Shown here in pieces: positions 6,217 through 13,939 of a stretch of DNA of 14,829 nucleotides. The stretch is from an uncultured Flavobacteriales bacterium (GTDB lineage Bacteria; Bacteroidota; Bacteroidia; Flavobacteriales; Crocinitomicaceae): contig CAMLDR010000104.1 in assembly GCA_946478775.1 (NCBI GenBank), positions 1 to 14,829 of the forward strand. Direction: 5' to 3'. Made by a program: the position numbers and the translations under genes. A model generated the notes under the pieces. The model did not search any database. It saw nothing but the letters and a program-made list of their open reading frames with translations, and was not told the DNA's origin. Positions within the stretch are counted from its first letter, which is position 1; each line of letters begins with the position of its first letter.

Positions 6217-7707
6217 ATGAAAAAATACAATAAATCACTATTATTCACCACTTTGGCTATCAGTGGGATTTTGTTCTTCAGTTCCTGCTCTTCCGATTCT
6301 TCCGAAAGGGATGCAGCCGAAGCAACTTCAGCGATGATTGAAGGTAATGAAAAAATAGTTGCTTTTGGTCATGTGAGTGCCATGGATATTTTAAATAAAG
6401 CAGATTACAAAAGCATTCCGAAGGTAAATATGATTCTGGGAAGCGTACTTGGAAACTGGAAAAGAGGATTGGAAATCGACAAACCGATTTATTATGCACT
6501 GGAAGCTCCATTTGGTCATGATGGTACTCCTGAAACCGTTTACGCATTGATCAATATCAAAAATCAGGACAGCCTTGCATCAATTATCAGTGAAATGGGA
6601 TATGCACTGGATAAAGACGGAGATATCTCTTTCCACCAGGAAGACGACGTCACTTTTGGAATCAGGAATAAGCTCCTGATCATTATCAGCAAACCCGGAG
6701 ATTATGACGGTAAAGCAAAAATCAAAGAAGCATTTACCTTAACAGATGGAGATCTTTCCGAAGGTACGGCAGAAGAAATCGTGGAACAAAAAGGAGACAT
6801 CGTTTCGGGAATCGACGTTGCCCGTTTATTGAGTACATCCAATACGGAACTGGAGAAACTTCCGGCTGAAAAGAAAGAACACCTGGACGAATTGGTAGAG
6901 GGGGCATACATTAAAACAGTTGCCAATTTCGAGAATGGAATGGCTACGATTGACTCTAAGAACATTTTCTCGGATGAGCTTAAAGATGAATTGTTCTTCA
7001 AGGATAAAAACGGAACAACCCTGGTTCGTAAACTGGGTGGAGGAACTCCATGGATGGGAATTTCGATGAACCTCGACGTGCGTAAGGGAGAAAGTTTCTT
7101 AAACAATTACCTGCCAAATACGAAAAAACAGCTGATGGAGCATTTTCCCGGGAATGTGAAAATTGCATTAGCCCTCATTGGACAAAATCCACTGTCCAAA
7201 TTATTCTCCGGTCAGGCGGGGATTGTTTTCAACGGAGATCCAAAATCTTCCATGGGAATGGAATTGGAACAAAACGGCTACCTCGGGCTTGGATCGCAGG
7301 GAGACTTTATTCAGAAAATGGTAGACGAGCAGCTTTCTTTCGTTTCTCAAAAACAGGGAGACACTTATGTATTACAAGGTTTCCGTCTCAAATCCACCAA
7401 AAACGGGATTTATACTTCCAGCGGAAAAGAGAACATGGGAAAATTAAACTTACCTCCTTATGCTAAGAATTTCGGGGAAGACAGTTTCTCGATGTTCATT
7501 GCCTTTGAAAAAATGGATGTCAAAAGCCTGGAATTGGAAGACGGAGCAAAAGTCATTGAGATCCTTCAATATGTGACGATCAATGCTAACAGAGATGGCT
7601 CTAAAATGGTGATTGCAGCCAAAAAGAAGAACGTAAATATCCTGAAACAGGCAACTGATTTTTATGCCCGTCAGATCATGGACCGAATGGACTCGATGGG
7701 AGTGTAA
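6217..7707 (+). CDS. Large lipoprotein, DUF4836-like
   Basis: The 496-residue product starts with a lipoprotein signal peptide (MKKYNKSLLFTTLAISGILFFSSC, Cys24 as lipid site), followed by a Ser/Asp-rich tether. The mature part is a long soluble alpha/beta protein with internal similarity in style: repeated segments of the type VAFGHVSAMDILNKADY, GDIVSGIDVARLLS and TPWMGISMNLDVRKGESFL. Length, lipobox and the opening MIEGNEKIVAFGHVSAMDIL fit the Bacteroidota DUF4836 family, whose function is unknown; I consider that assignment likely. It stands alone between divergent and terminator signals, with its own promoter element and a clear terminator, so it looks monocistronic. Location is most likely the periplasmic face of a membrane. 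Confidence 0.8.
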   Translation: MKKYNKSLLFTTLAISGILFFSSCSSDSSERDAAEATSAMIEGNEKIVAFGHVSAMDILNKADYKSIPKVNMILGSVLGNWKRGLEIDKPIYYALEAPFGHDGTPETVYALINIKNQDSLASIISEMGYALDKDGDISFHQEDDVTFGIRNKLLIIISKPGDYDGKAKIKEAFTLTDGDLSEGTAEEIVEQKGDIVSGIDVARLLSTSNTELEKLPAEKKEHLDELVEGAYIKTVANFENGMATIDSKNIFSDELKDELFFKDKNGTTLVRKLGGGTPWMGISMNLDVRKGESFLNNYLPNTKKQLMEHFPGNVKIALALIGQNPLSKLFSGQAGIVFNGDPKSSMGMELEQNGYLGLGSQGDFIQKMVDEQLSFVSQKQGDTYVLQGFRLKSTKNGIYTSSGKENMGKLNLPPYAKNFGEDSFSMFIAFEKMDVKSLELEDGAKVIEILQYVTINANRDGSKMVIAAKKKNVNILKQATDFYARQIMDRMDSMGV

Positions 7708-7728
7708 ATCAGGGAAAGATGGTATCAG

Positions 7729-7755
7729 AAGGCTGTTCGTTTGAGCAGCCTTTTT
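7729..7755 (+). terminator. Intrinsic terminator of the DUF4836-like gene
   Basis: AAGGCTGTTC (7729-7738) pairs with GAGCAGCCTT (7743-7752), with one G-T wobble, around the loop GTTT. The 3' arm runs into a T-tract (7751-7755). It lies 21 bp after the stop codon. Confidence 0.85.
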
Positions 7756-7798
7756 CATGAAAAAACCAATGATTATCATCCAGTTACATCATAAACTT

Positions 7799-7816
7799 GT
7801 TCGCAACTTTGCGAAC
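7799..7816. repeat. Short hairpin GTTCGCAA/TTGCGAAC
   Basis: Eight-base arms at 7799-7806 and 7809-7816 are separated by two bases, in the 234-bp gap before msrB. There is no T-tract. The rest of this gap is AT-rich; it could hold an operator or small leader, but nothing more is visible. Confidence 0.45.
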
Positions 7817-7916
7817 ACGCGAATTCTCGAACTCCTGAATTTTAATAAGCTGTTAAATTTTCGGATGATTTCATCATTTCTTAACCTTTGCTTGTTTCAT
7901 CCATTCATTTTTTTTG

Positions 7917-7923
7917 TACCTTG
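7917..7923 (+). promoter_or_regulatory. Candidate -7 element TACCTTG for msrB
   Basis: TACCTTG is one T shorter than TAnnTTTG and begins 25 bp before the ATG at 7942, within the spacing seen for the better elements. A run of eight T (7908-7915) lies immediately upstream. Confidence 0.3.
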
Positions 7924-7941
7924 TATTACCAAATAATACCG

Positions 7942-8319
7942 ATGAAAGAAAAGCAGGATTGGAACCCACTAACACCCGATGAAGAACGCATCATCGTTCG
8001 AAAAGGAACAGAATATCCCTTTACAGGTCAGTACAACAAATGGACCGAACAAGGCACTTTTGTTTGCCGTCGCTGCGAAGCACCTTTGTATAAAAGTTCC
8101 GATAAATTCGATTCAGGATGCGGATGGCCTTCCTTTGACGATGAAATTCCCGGAAGTGTTAAACGAATCCCAGATCCGGATGGAAAGCGTGTGGAAATTA
8201 TTTGTGCAAATTGTGAAGGACACCTGGGGCACGTCTTTTTTGGTGAGCAGTTTACTCCTAAAGACACCAGGCATTGCGTCAATTCTTTAAGTATTCTATT
8301 TAAGAAAAATACGGAGTAA
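7942..8319 (+). CDS. msrB: Peptide-methionine (R)-S-oxide reductase
   Basis: MsrB reduces the R-epimer of methionine sulfoxide in proteins, repairing oxidative damage with electrons usually from thioredoxin. The 125-residue product has no signal peptide, so it is cytoplasmic. All family landmarks are present: zinc ligands CRRC (42/45) and CANC (88/91), FDSGCGWPSFD (57-66) with Cys60 as the usual resolving cysteine, GHLGHVFF (93-100), and the catalytic RHCVNS (Cys112) close to the C-terminus. The RHC replaces the commoner RYC, a tolerated variant. The start is ATG 7942, giving MKEKQDWNPLTPDE; longer readings from a TTG at 7888 add an unconserved hydrophobic leader and were rejected. It is a lone gene converging on the MarR-type gene only 13 bp away, with no hairpin between. 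Confidence 0.95.
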   Translation: MKEKQDWNPLTPDEERIIVRKGTEYPFTGQYNKWTEQGTFVCRRCEAPLYKSSDKFDSGCGWPSFDDEIPGSVKRIPDPDGKRVEIICANCEGHLGHVFFGEQFTPKDTRHCVNSLSILFKKNTE

Positions 8320-8332
8320 GCAAAAAAACGGT

Positions 8333-8998
8333 CTATAGATCTTTCAAATGCTTTTCTACCAGTTCTTCCAGTTCCAGGTGCCTGGATTCCTGAAAAATTT
8401 CTTTGTGAAAATCATCCAGCTTGCGCAAGGTATTCACCAAAAAAAGCAGTTCTTCATCGTTTAAGATTCCTGTAGCGATAGTGGATAGTGATTTGGTAGT
8501 TGAAGCCGTCGAATACACCGCAGCTCTGCCTTTATCTGTTATAGAAACACGAATACTCCGTTTATCTTTCAGATCATTTGTTTGCTCCAGGTAACCTTTT
8601 GTAATTAATCGTTTAATGATTTCGGTGCCGGTTGTAATCTGATGCGCATTGTGATTGATTAATTCGCTTTTTGTCATACTTTGCTCCTGCAGCATTACAA
8701 TCAGGTAAGTAAATTCTTCTATGGAGGCTACCTGTGTTTTAGGCATCGATTTTCGGGCATAATTATCAACATAGCGCCCCATTTTACCAATAAGTGCACT
8801 CGCCATTTCAGTCAATGTTTGCCGGTTAAAATTTTGCCAGCTGGAAATTCCAAAATCAATTCCGTTGTTGCCCGTTTTTCCAAGACGCTTATTCATAAAC
8901 AATAAAAAACCAGTCAAAGAATCTTTCTGCAAATCGTTCTTTATTGTTTGCCTGTATTCCTCATACTGCTTGATTATCTGAACTAAAGTGCTTTCCAT
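8333..8998 (-). CDS. MarR-family winged-helix transcriptional regulator
   Basis: MarR proteins are homodimeric repressors (sometimes activators) that leave DNA on binding a small ligand or on cysteine oxidation. The 221-residue protein carries the winged helix at about 95-160: EEFTYLIVMLQEQSMTKSELI, the recognition-helix region TTGTEIIKRLITKGYLEQ, and the wing DLKDKRSIRVSITDKGRAAV with the usual DxRSxxVxxTxxG pattern. It is longer than a typical ~150-residue MarR, mainly through an N-terminal helical part (1-90), which may give a different dimer or sensor. It has no cysteine, so direct thiol redox sensing is unlikely. The gene is divergent from the TonB-dependent receptor, with 109 bp between the two ATGs holding paired inverted repeats, so control of the receptor and of itself is the best inference. 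Confidence 0.88.
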   Translation of the reverse strand: MESTLVQIIKQYEEYRQTIKNDLQKDSLTGFLLFMNKRLGKTGNNGIDFGISSWQNFNRQTLTEMASALIGKMGRYVDNYARKSMPKTQVASIEEFTYLIVMLQEQSMTKSELINHNAHQITTGTEIIKRLITKGYLEQTNDLKDKRSIRVSITDKGRAAVYSTASTTKSLSTIATGILNDEELLFLVNTLRKLDDFHKEIFQESRHLELEELVEKHLKDL

Positions 8999-9014
8999 TG
9001 ATTCCTTACTTTAC

Positions 9015-9077
9015 TACGAAAATACAATAACTCATACAAAAATGTTGTAAAAAAATGATTTATATTACAATTTCGTA
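9015..9077. promoter_or_regulatory. Nested inverted repeats, candidate MarR operator region
   Basis: Outer arms TACGAAA (9015-9021) and TTTCGTA (9071-9077) enclose inner arms TTGTAA (9045-9050) and TTACAA (9065-9070), the latter with centres 20 bp apart. The right outer arm touches the -7 box of the receptor gene (9079) and the left arm overlaps the candidate -7 of the marR-type gene (9017-9024, minus). A dimeric regulator bound here would cover both promoters. This rests on symmetry only. Confidence 0.45.
9017..9024 (-). promoter_or_regulatory. Candidate -7 element TATTTTCG of the marR-type gene
   Basis: Read on the minus strand, TATTTTCG has one mismatch to TAnnTTTG and begins 26 bp before the ATG at 8998. 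It overlaps the outer inverted-repeat arm, consistent with autoregulation. Confidence 0.35.
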
Positions 9078-9078
9078 T

Positions 9079-9086
9079 TACATTTG
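9079..9086 (+). promoter_or_regulatory. -7 promoter element TACATTTG of the TonB-dependent receptor
   Basis: Exact TAnnTTTG match 29 bp before ATG 9108, immediately after the right arm of the inverted repeats. The overlapping TTG at 9084 is thereby unlikely to be the start codon. No clear -33 box was found. Confidence 0.55.
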
Positions 9087-9107
9087 ACCAAACTAATACA
9101 AAAACAT

Positions 9108-11546
9108 ATGAATTTACGTTATTTGATTTTCACACTGCTTTTCTTCGCTAATTCGAACCTAAACGCACAGAACAAGGGCGTAATTCAGGGAGTTGCACGC
9201 GATAAGAACACACAAGAACTACTCTTTGATGGGGTTATAAAAGTTGTCGGGACTGATTTCGCTGTAAAAACAGATGAAAACGGATCGTATCAATTAGAAA
9301 TCCCAACAGGAACTTACAACATCACTTTTAGTTTGGCCACCTATGAAAGTCTTACCAAGTACAATATCGTAGTAACATCAGGGAATGCTCAAATCGTCAA
9401 CTTTGAAACATCTGAGGTTGAAACTGAAATTGGAGAAGTCGTGGTAACTAATTCCAATGAAACAAAGGCGGATGCCACCGATATGGTAACCCCATTGTCT
9501 GTTCAAAGACTCACCACGGAGGAAATTAAAAGTAATCCGGGAGGAAATTACGATGTATCCAAGGTCGTGCAGTCACTTCCGGGAGTTGGCGGTTCAACAG
9601 GAGGAGCCGGCAGGAACGACATCATCATCCGTGGAGGCGCCCCGAATGAAAATGTCTATTATTTAGACGGAATAGAAATCCCTGTTTTGAACCATTTTCA
9701 AACCCAGGGAAGTTCGGGAGGTGCACAGGGGATTATCAATGTTTCTTTTATTGAAGAGTTAAAACTTTCCTCTTCTGCTTTCGATGCACGTTACGACAAT
9801 GCGCTGGCTTCCACTTTTGTTATCAAACAAAGACAGGGGAACAATCAAAAATTTTCCGGGAATATCCGTGCAAGTTTAACCGAATCCGCAATCACACTGG
9901 AAGGTCCTTTGGGAAAAAGAACAGACTTTTTAGCAGCCGGAAGGTTTTCTTATTTAGACCTGCTTTTTAAATTGATCGACTTACCTATTCGACCGCGTTA
10001 CCAGGATTATCAGCTGAAATTATCCACCAAACTCAATGAAAAAACAACCCTTACTTTTATTGGCTTGGGAGCTATTGATAAATTCAAATTTGGAGCAACC
10101 CGAGAAGCTAGTCCTGAAAATGAATATTTCCGTCGTTCTTTGCCATTCATCACACAATGGAATTACACCACCGGATTTACTCTGAAACGATTAATCAAAA
10201 AAGGATACATCAATTTTGCTTTGAGCAGGAATATGTTCAACAATCAATTGGATCAATTCAAGGATGCACAATACGACCAGGAAGCCTTTCGAAATTTCGG
10301 ACTGCAATCTCAGGAAATTGAAAACAAGTTTCGGGCAGATGTGAACAAGTACGTAAAGGGATGGAAGTATTCGGTGGGAATCTCGGCTCAATATGTGAAG
10401 TACAACACCGACATCTATTCCAAACTCAATGAAGGAACACTCGATTCAGCGGGAAACACGGTGACTCCTCCCGTAGAAATCCGTTTCAGAAGTGCCATCG
10501 AGTTCTTCAAATTCGGAGCCTTTGCGCAGCTTTCCAAAAATTTCTTCTCAGACAAACTACTGATTTCAACCGGGATCCGTTCAGACATGAATACTTTTAC
10601 AACAGATGGAATGAACCCGCTTTCAACCCTTTCTCCCCGTCTTTCCGCCGCGTTTAAAATCACCCCGAAATTCGAATTAACAGCAAGTGCGGGAGTCTAC
10701 TACAAAATTCCCACTTACACCGTTTTGGGCTACCGCAATGACACCAATCAGCTGGTAAATAAATCGCTCGATTATATCCGGTCCACACATTATGTATTCG
10801 GCGGTCAATTCCTGCCCAACGAAGCACTTCGAATCACTTTGGAAGGATTTTACAAGCAATACTCAAACTATCCTGTATCTGTGGCAAACGGAATTTCTTT
10901 AGCCAATCAGGGGCAAGAATATGGAGCAGTGGGAAATGAGGAGGTACAAAGTTCCGGAAAAGGAGAAACTTATGGATTCGAAGTATTCATCCAGCAAAAG
11001 CTGGTCAAAAAACTATTCTATTTTGTAAGCTACACCTACGTAAGAAGTAAATTCTCCGGGATCAATGGCACACTGCTTCCTTCTGCCTGGGACAACCAGC
11101 ATTTACTTTCGGGAACATTGGGATATAAATTCAGGAAAAACTGGCAGCTCGGAGCAAAATATCGCTTGGCGGGAGGAGTTCCTTACACACCTTTCAACCT
11201 CACAGCCTCTCAGTTGGCTTATCCCACAACCGGGAACGGTGTCTTGGATTATGCAAATGTCAATGCGGATCGATTAAAAGTTTACAGTCAATTGGATTTA
11301 CGAGTGGACAAAACATGGAATTTTAAGGCAACCAGCCTGGCTTTCTTTATCGACATTCAAAATATCCTGGCAACCAAACAGCAGGGAACTCCTTACTATA
11401 CTTTTAAACGAACGGATGATAATAGTGCATTTGCAACAACAGACGGGCAGCCATTAAAGTCAGATGGGTCGAATGGAATTCCCTTACTTTTAAAGAATGA
11501 ATCGGCAACGGTAACACCTACACTGGGTTTGATCTTTCAATTCTAA
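9108..11546 (+). CDS. TonB-dependent outer-membrane receptor with carboxypeptidase-regulatory-like N-terminus
   Basis: TonB-dependent receptors import scarce ligands through an outer-membrane barrel using energy from TonB-ExbBD. The 812-residue product has a signal peptide (cut near LNA-Q, residues 20/21), a CarboxypepD_reg-like beta-sandwich (about 24-103: GVIQGVARDKNTQELL, KTDENGSYQLEIPTGTY), then a plug domain (about 125-240) with SKVVQSLPGV, NDIIIRGGAPNENVYYLDGIEIP and VSFIEELKLSSSAFDARYDNALAS. The rest is the barrel, ending LGLIFQF with the terminal Phe of outer-membrane proteins. No SusD-like partner follows, so it is not a classic SusCD glycan pair, and the substrate is unknown. A divergent MarR-type gene suggests ligand-responsive control. 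The start is ATG 9108; a TTG at 9084 lies in the -7 box. It is probably monocistronic. Confidence 0.93.
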   Translation: MNLRYLIFTLLFFANSNLNAQNKGVIQGVARDKNTQELLFDGVIKVVGTDFAVKTDENGSYQLEIPTGTYNITFSLATYESLTKYNIVVTSGNAQIVNFETSEVETEIGEVVVTNSNETKADATDMVTPLSVQRLTTEEIKSNPGGNYDVSKVVQSLPGVGGSTGGAGRNDIIIRGGAPNENVYYLDGIEIPVLNHFQTQGSSGGAQGIINVSFIEELKLSSSAFDARYDNALASTFVIKQRQGNNQKFSGNIRASLTESAITLEGPLGKRTDFLAAGRFSYLDLLFKLIDLPIRPRYQDYQLKLSTKLNEKTTLTFIGLGAIDKFKFGATREASPENEYFRRSLPFITQWNYTTGFTLKRLIKKGYINFALSRNMFNNQLDQFKDAQYDQEAFRNFGLQSQEIENKFRADVNKYVKGWKYSVGISAQYVKYNTDIYSKLNEGTLDSAGNTVTPPVEIRFRSAIEFFKFGAFAQLSKNFFSDKLLISTGIRSDMNTFTTDGMNPLSTLSPRLSAAFKITPKFELTASAGVYYKIPTYTVLGYRNDTNQLVNKSLDYIRSTHYVFGGQFLPNEALRITLEGFYKQYSNYPVSVANGISLANQGQEYGAVGNEEVQSSGKGETYGFEVFIQQKLVKKLFYFVSYTYVRSKFSGINGTLLPSAWDNQHLLSGTLGYKFRKNWQLGAKYRLAGGVPYTPFNLTASQLAYPTTGNGVLDYANVNADRLKVYSQLDLRVDKTWNFKATSLAFFIDIQNILATKQQGTPYYTFKRTDDNSAFATTDGQPLKSDGSNGIPLLLKNESATVTPTLGLIFQF

Positions 11547-11555
11547 ACAAGCATG

Positions 11556-11589
11556 AATCAATCCTTATCTATGCTGGTAAGGATTGATT
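11556..11589. terminator. 12-bp hairpin between convergent genes
   Basis: AATCAATCCTTA (11556-11567) and TAAGGATTGATT (11578-11589) pair perfectly around a 10-nt loop. There is no T-tract on either side, so efficiency as an intrinsic terminator is uncertain. The right arm overlaps the stop codon of the convergent minus-strand gene (11588-11590). Confidence 0.65.
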
Positions 11590-12547
11590 AATCTGCAGTA
11601 AATGCTTCACTGCATTGATAAACAACGGTTGGTTTACGTGAGATAATATCGTTCAGCTGAATATGTGCGGCCAATGCCAATTGTGAATAATTCTGAGAAC
11701 AATTCCCGAAACTTCCGGCACTCGTTACCCACATTTTCTGGATCAGTTCTTCTCCCGAGCTTACCGGCCCGATTGCATTGACAACCGCTTTTACATTCAA
11801 AGCGCCGGCATGATACACATGCATTGTCAATAATCGAAACCAAATAGATTGTTCATCGACAAGCAGCCCGGCTCCTTCGGCAATACCTTTCGCAGAAGGA
11901 ATGCAAATACGCTTTAGTAATTGGGAAGCAGCATAAGCCGAACGCATAAAATCTTTCCGCTCATCTACCGAACGATTGACCGTTAAACCCATAGAACGGG
12001 CAACAGCCGGCATCAATTGAAATGGCCCATAAGCTCCGACGGATGATTTTTGCATTCTTCCGGGGCTTTCAATCAGTAAGATCGATTGAGCATACCACGG
12101 GTCCACTCCGAAACCTTCAAATGCGGAAACACCCTTGGGCAAACTTTCAAATACCAGGTCGAACCGGTAAAAGTCATTTTTTCCGGTTGTCACATTGATC
12201 TTTTCATCCGTACTCAAACCATATAGGGTGCGAATGCTGTCTTTAAAAAGCGTTTTTTGAGCTTCTGTTTGAGCATGCCAGTCTTTGTTTGACATTTTGG
12301 CAATGATCTGCCTGGTAGCGCCCACATTCACCAATACCGAATCCGGGGAGAGAATCATGATTTGCTGCCAGAATTTAGGATGTTGAAGCTGGTCCCATCG
12401 TGCGGCCTCAATACCTGCTGCCCCCATGATAATATGTTCAGAAGTTCCTTCTGTTACAGCGATCATTTCTTTTTCCCAGGCAGAATTCTGTGAAGAAGCA
12501 ATAAAGGGAATACAGGCAAGTAATGCAAGGAGAGTTTTGCGTTTCAT
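11588..12547 (-). CDS. Exported lytic transglycosylase (SLT domain)
   Basis: Lytic transglycosylases cleave the MurNAc-GlcNAc bond of peptidoglycan, leaving 1,6-anhydro ends. The 319-residue product has a signal peptide (1 to about 20, LLALLACIPFIASSQ). After an unassigned N-terminal part (21-145), the catalytic domain is at about 150-255: SILLIES with Glu160 as the probable catalytic acid, SSVGAYGPFQLMPAVARSMGL (169-188), the helix RKDFMRSAYAASQLLKR, and MHVYHAGALN (242-251), which stands for the usual AYNAG motif. The C-terminus (LALAAHIQLNDII) has no recognisable wall-binding domain. The gene converges on the TonB receptor gene and is preceded by a 221-bp region containing a duplicated 50-bp element. 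A possible -7 element TTAATTTG (12573-12580 complement, one mismatch) lies 33 bp before the ATG. Confidence 0.88.
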   Translation of the reverse strand: MKRKTLLALLACIPFIASSQNSAWEKEMIAVTEGTSEHIIMGAAGIEAARWDQLQHPKFWQQIMILSPDSVLVNVGATRQIIAKMSNKDWHAQTEAQKTLFKDSIRTLYGLSTDEKINVTTGKNDFYRFDLVFESLPKGVSAFEGFGVDPWYAQSILLIESPGRMQKSSVGAYGPFQLMPAVARSMGLTVNRSVDERKDFMRSAYAASQLLKRICIPSAKGIAEGAGLLVDEQSIWFRLLTMHVYHAGALNVKAVVNAIGPVSSGEELIQKMWVTSAGSFGNCSQNYSQLALAAHIQLNDIISRKPTVVYQCSEAFTAD

Positions 12548-12637
12548 TGTTGTTTGTGGGTTTTGGGTAATGCAAATTAAGAAAACGAGCGATAAAACAC
12601 AACAATTGTCTCAAATTTTAACGGTTCGGTCTATTCT

Positions 12638-12771
12638 ATTCTCATTTAATCCGAAGCCATTGGAAATCTGCTTTGGATTCTCATTTACAATAAGAAGTTC
12701 AGCGAACGAAGTAGTGTCCTCATTCTCATTTAATCCCAAGCCATTGGAAATCTGCTTTGGATTCTCATTCA
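12638..12771. repeat. Direct duplication of a 50-bp element with 11-bp end repeats
   Basis: Copies at 12638-12687 and 12722-12771 match at 48 of 50 bases and are separated by 34 bp. Each copy begins and ends with ATTCTCATT(T/C)A, so this 11-mer occurs four times (12638, 12677, 12722, 12761) in an R-X-R-Y-R-X-R layout with X of 28 bp and Y of 34 bp. The last 11-mer overlaps the stop codon of the minus-strand gene ending at 12769. Read on the minus strand, one frame is open through both copies and would give NENPKQISNG(L/F)GLNEN twice, but it has no start codon. It is not a CRISPR: the repeat is too short and the spacers are identical. Confidence 0.85.
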
Positions 12772-13875
12772 GAATCGCTTCATCCCTTCCCCATTAACAT
12801 AACTTTTCAAAATACGTTCCATTTCATCCATTGAAACAGGAAACCAGGCTTCTTTGGCAATTTTGCGGATCGCGAGACGCTCTTTCACCGAAAGTGTTCC
12901 GTCTACAATTAACCCGAAGATCAGTAAACGGGCAACCAGCCTGTTCTCCTCCGGGCTTGGACCAAACAACTCATCCACCTTCACTTCCTGATCGTATTTC
13001 AGCGAAAGATCAGGAAAGAGCAACAGGGTTTCTTTCATAAACGAGTAAAGTGCAAAATTATACTGCCGTTTTTGCTGGGCAATGAAATGAAACAATTTGG
13101 CGAGCCGCTCTTTAATCTGCTCCAATTCTTCGGAGGAAAATTCCTTCATAAAATCCTTCGTTACAGCTGTTGCAACAATGCGCATTTGAGCTTCTTTCAT
13201 GACCTGTCTGCTGCTCCAGGCATTCCAAAAGGCAAAAATCGGAATTCCGGCCAGGTCCGTTATGATCCGCAAAGCATACCTTCCCAGCAAACGCCTTACC
13301 AAAAACTTCATCAGTACATTGGAAAGAGTCGCTTTCAATTTTGTTCCGATCAAAAGTGCGTAATACGAAAACTTTGTAAGCCCAATATACGGATCAATTT
13401 CCAGCAGTTTCATATGCTTCGCCGGCATTTCCAGCCCGGCTTCCGTCAGCAGCGCAACCTGCTCACCATAATCCGTTTGAGAAGCAGAAGGATACTTATA
13501 AATTTCGCAGATGCGTCTCACAGCATAAATATTCAGCATATTCAGGAGCCAAATCTCGGGAAAGATCATTACCACAGCATAAATGGTATAGTAAAGCTCA
13601 AAATCGAACTGATAGCCAAACAAATCAAAATGCTGGATATCCAATAAATGCGTAAAATGAAAGGGGAAAATAACGATCATAACAGCACAAGCTCCAATAA
13701 GCCCGGCAACCAGGTAGATCTTCAGCTGCAAATCCTTCAATTGTTTTTTTTGAAGCGCATTTAAGGTGTAACCATGCCTTTCCTCATTCCGGATCGCTGC
13801 TGTCTTTTTACTCAAATAGGTATTTCCAAGTCGAAATGCAATGCTCTTATTTCGCTTCTTTTGAATCTCTTCCAT
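12769..13875 (-). CDS. Membrane protein of unknown function with a possible TerB-like C-terminus
   Basis: I cannot name this 368-residue protein with confidence. A basic N-terminus (1-50) precedes two clear membrane helices at about 52-72 and 95-118, and a third hydrophobic stretch at about 200-220 (LRIITDLAGIPIFAFWNAW). The middle contains a soluble segment (125-170) with EAGLEMPAKHMKLLEIDPYIGLTKFSYYALLIG. The C-terminal part (about 305-360, NRLVARLLIFGLIVDGTLSVKERLAIRKIAKEAWF) looks like a TerB-type helical domain, in which an acidic DG-S-xE motif is typical; this is a resemblance, not a proof. The start is ATG at 13873-13875. It is divergent from yidD with 64 bp between start codons. The stop codon lies in the last 11-mer of the duplicated element. 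Confidence 0.75.
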   Translation of the reverse strand: MEEIQKKRNKSIAFRLGNTYLSKKTAAIRNEERHGYTLNALQKKQLKDLQLKIYLVAGLIGACAVMIVIFPFHFTHLLDIQHFDLFGYQFDFELYYTIYAVVMIFPEIWLLNMLNIYAVRRICEIYKYPSASQTDYGEQVALLTEAGLEMPAKHMKLLEIDPYIGLTKFSYYALLIGTKLKATLSNVLMKFLVRRLLGRYALRIITDLAGIPIFAFWNAWSSRQVMKEAQMRIVATAVTKDFMKEFSSEELEQIKERLAKLFHFIAQQKRQYNFALYSFMKETLLLFPDLSLKYDQEVKVDELFGPSPEENRLVARLLIFGLIVDGTLSVKERLAIRKIAKEAWFPVSMDEMERILKSYVNGEGMKRF

Positions 13876-13917
13876 AAGTATTGGCTAAAATTACAAAATA
13901 TGTGTTCCATTGTTGCG

Positions 13918-13925
13918 TAACTTTG
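13918..13925 (+). promoter_or_regulatory. -7 promoter element TAACTTTG of yidD
   Basis: Exact TAnnTTTG match beginning 22 bp before ATG 13940, giving a leader of roughly 7-10 nt. No -33 match was found at the expected spacing. Confidence 0.45.
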
Positions 13926-13939
13926 TGCGGAAGAAAGAC

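Noticed and set aside
6702..7106. Minus-strand Ser-rich 134-codon frame
   Set aside because: It is antisense to the lipoprotein gene, whose signal peptide, promoter and terminator agree with the plus-strand reading.
7888..7941. Longer msrB reading from TTG 7888
   Set aside because: It adds a hydrophobic leader unlike MsrB; the ATG at 7942 begins right before the conserved domain.
9084..9107. TTG start for the TonB-dependent receptor
   Set aside because: The TTG is part of the -7 element TACATTTG; the ATG at 9108 gives a clean signal peptide.
9108..11546. SusC of a polysaccharide utilisation locus
   Set aside because: No SusD-like gene, glycoside hydrolase or glycan-type regulator is adjacent; the next gene is convergent and unrelated.
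12638..12771. CRISPR-like array
   Set aside because: The 11-bp repeats are too short and the two 28-bp 'spacers' are nearly identical to each other, which is a duplicated element rather than a spacer array.
12426..12797. Plus-strand 123-codon frame over the duplicated element
   Set aside because: It is antisense to the transglycosylase start and runs through the repeat; low-complexity product and no ribosome-binding site.
13072..13647. Plus-strand 191-codon frame
   Set aside because: It is antisense to the 12769-13875 membrane-protein gene, with a Gln/Arg/His-rich composition typical of a shadow frame.
13910..13939. TTG start for yidD
   Set aside because: The added segment crosses the TAACTTTG element and is not part of the YidD family.
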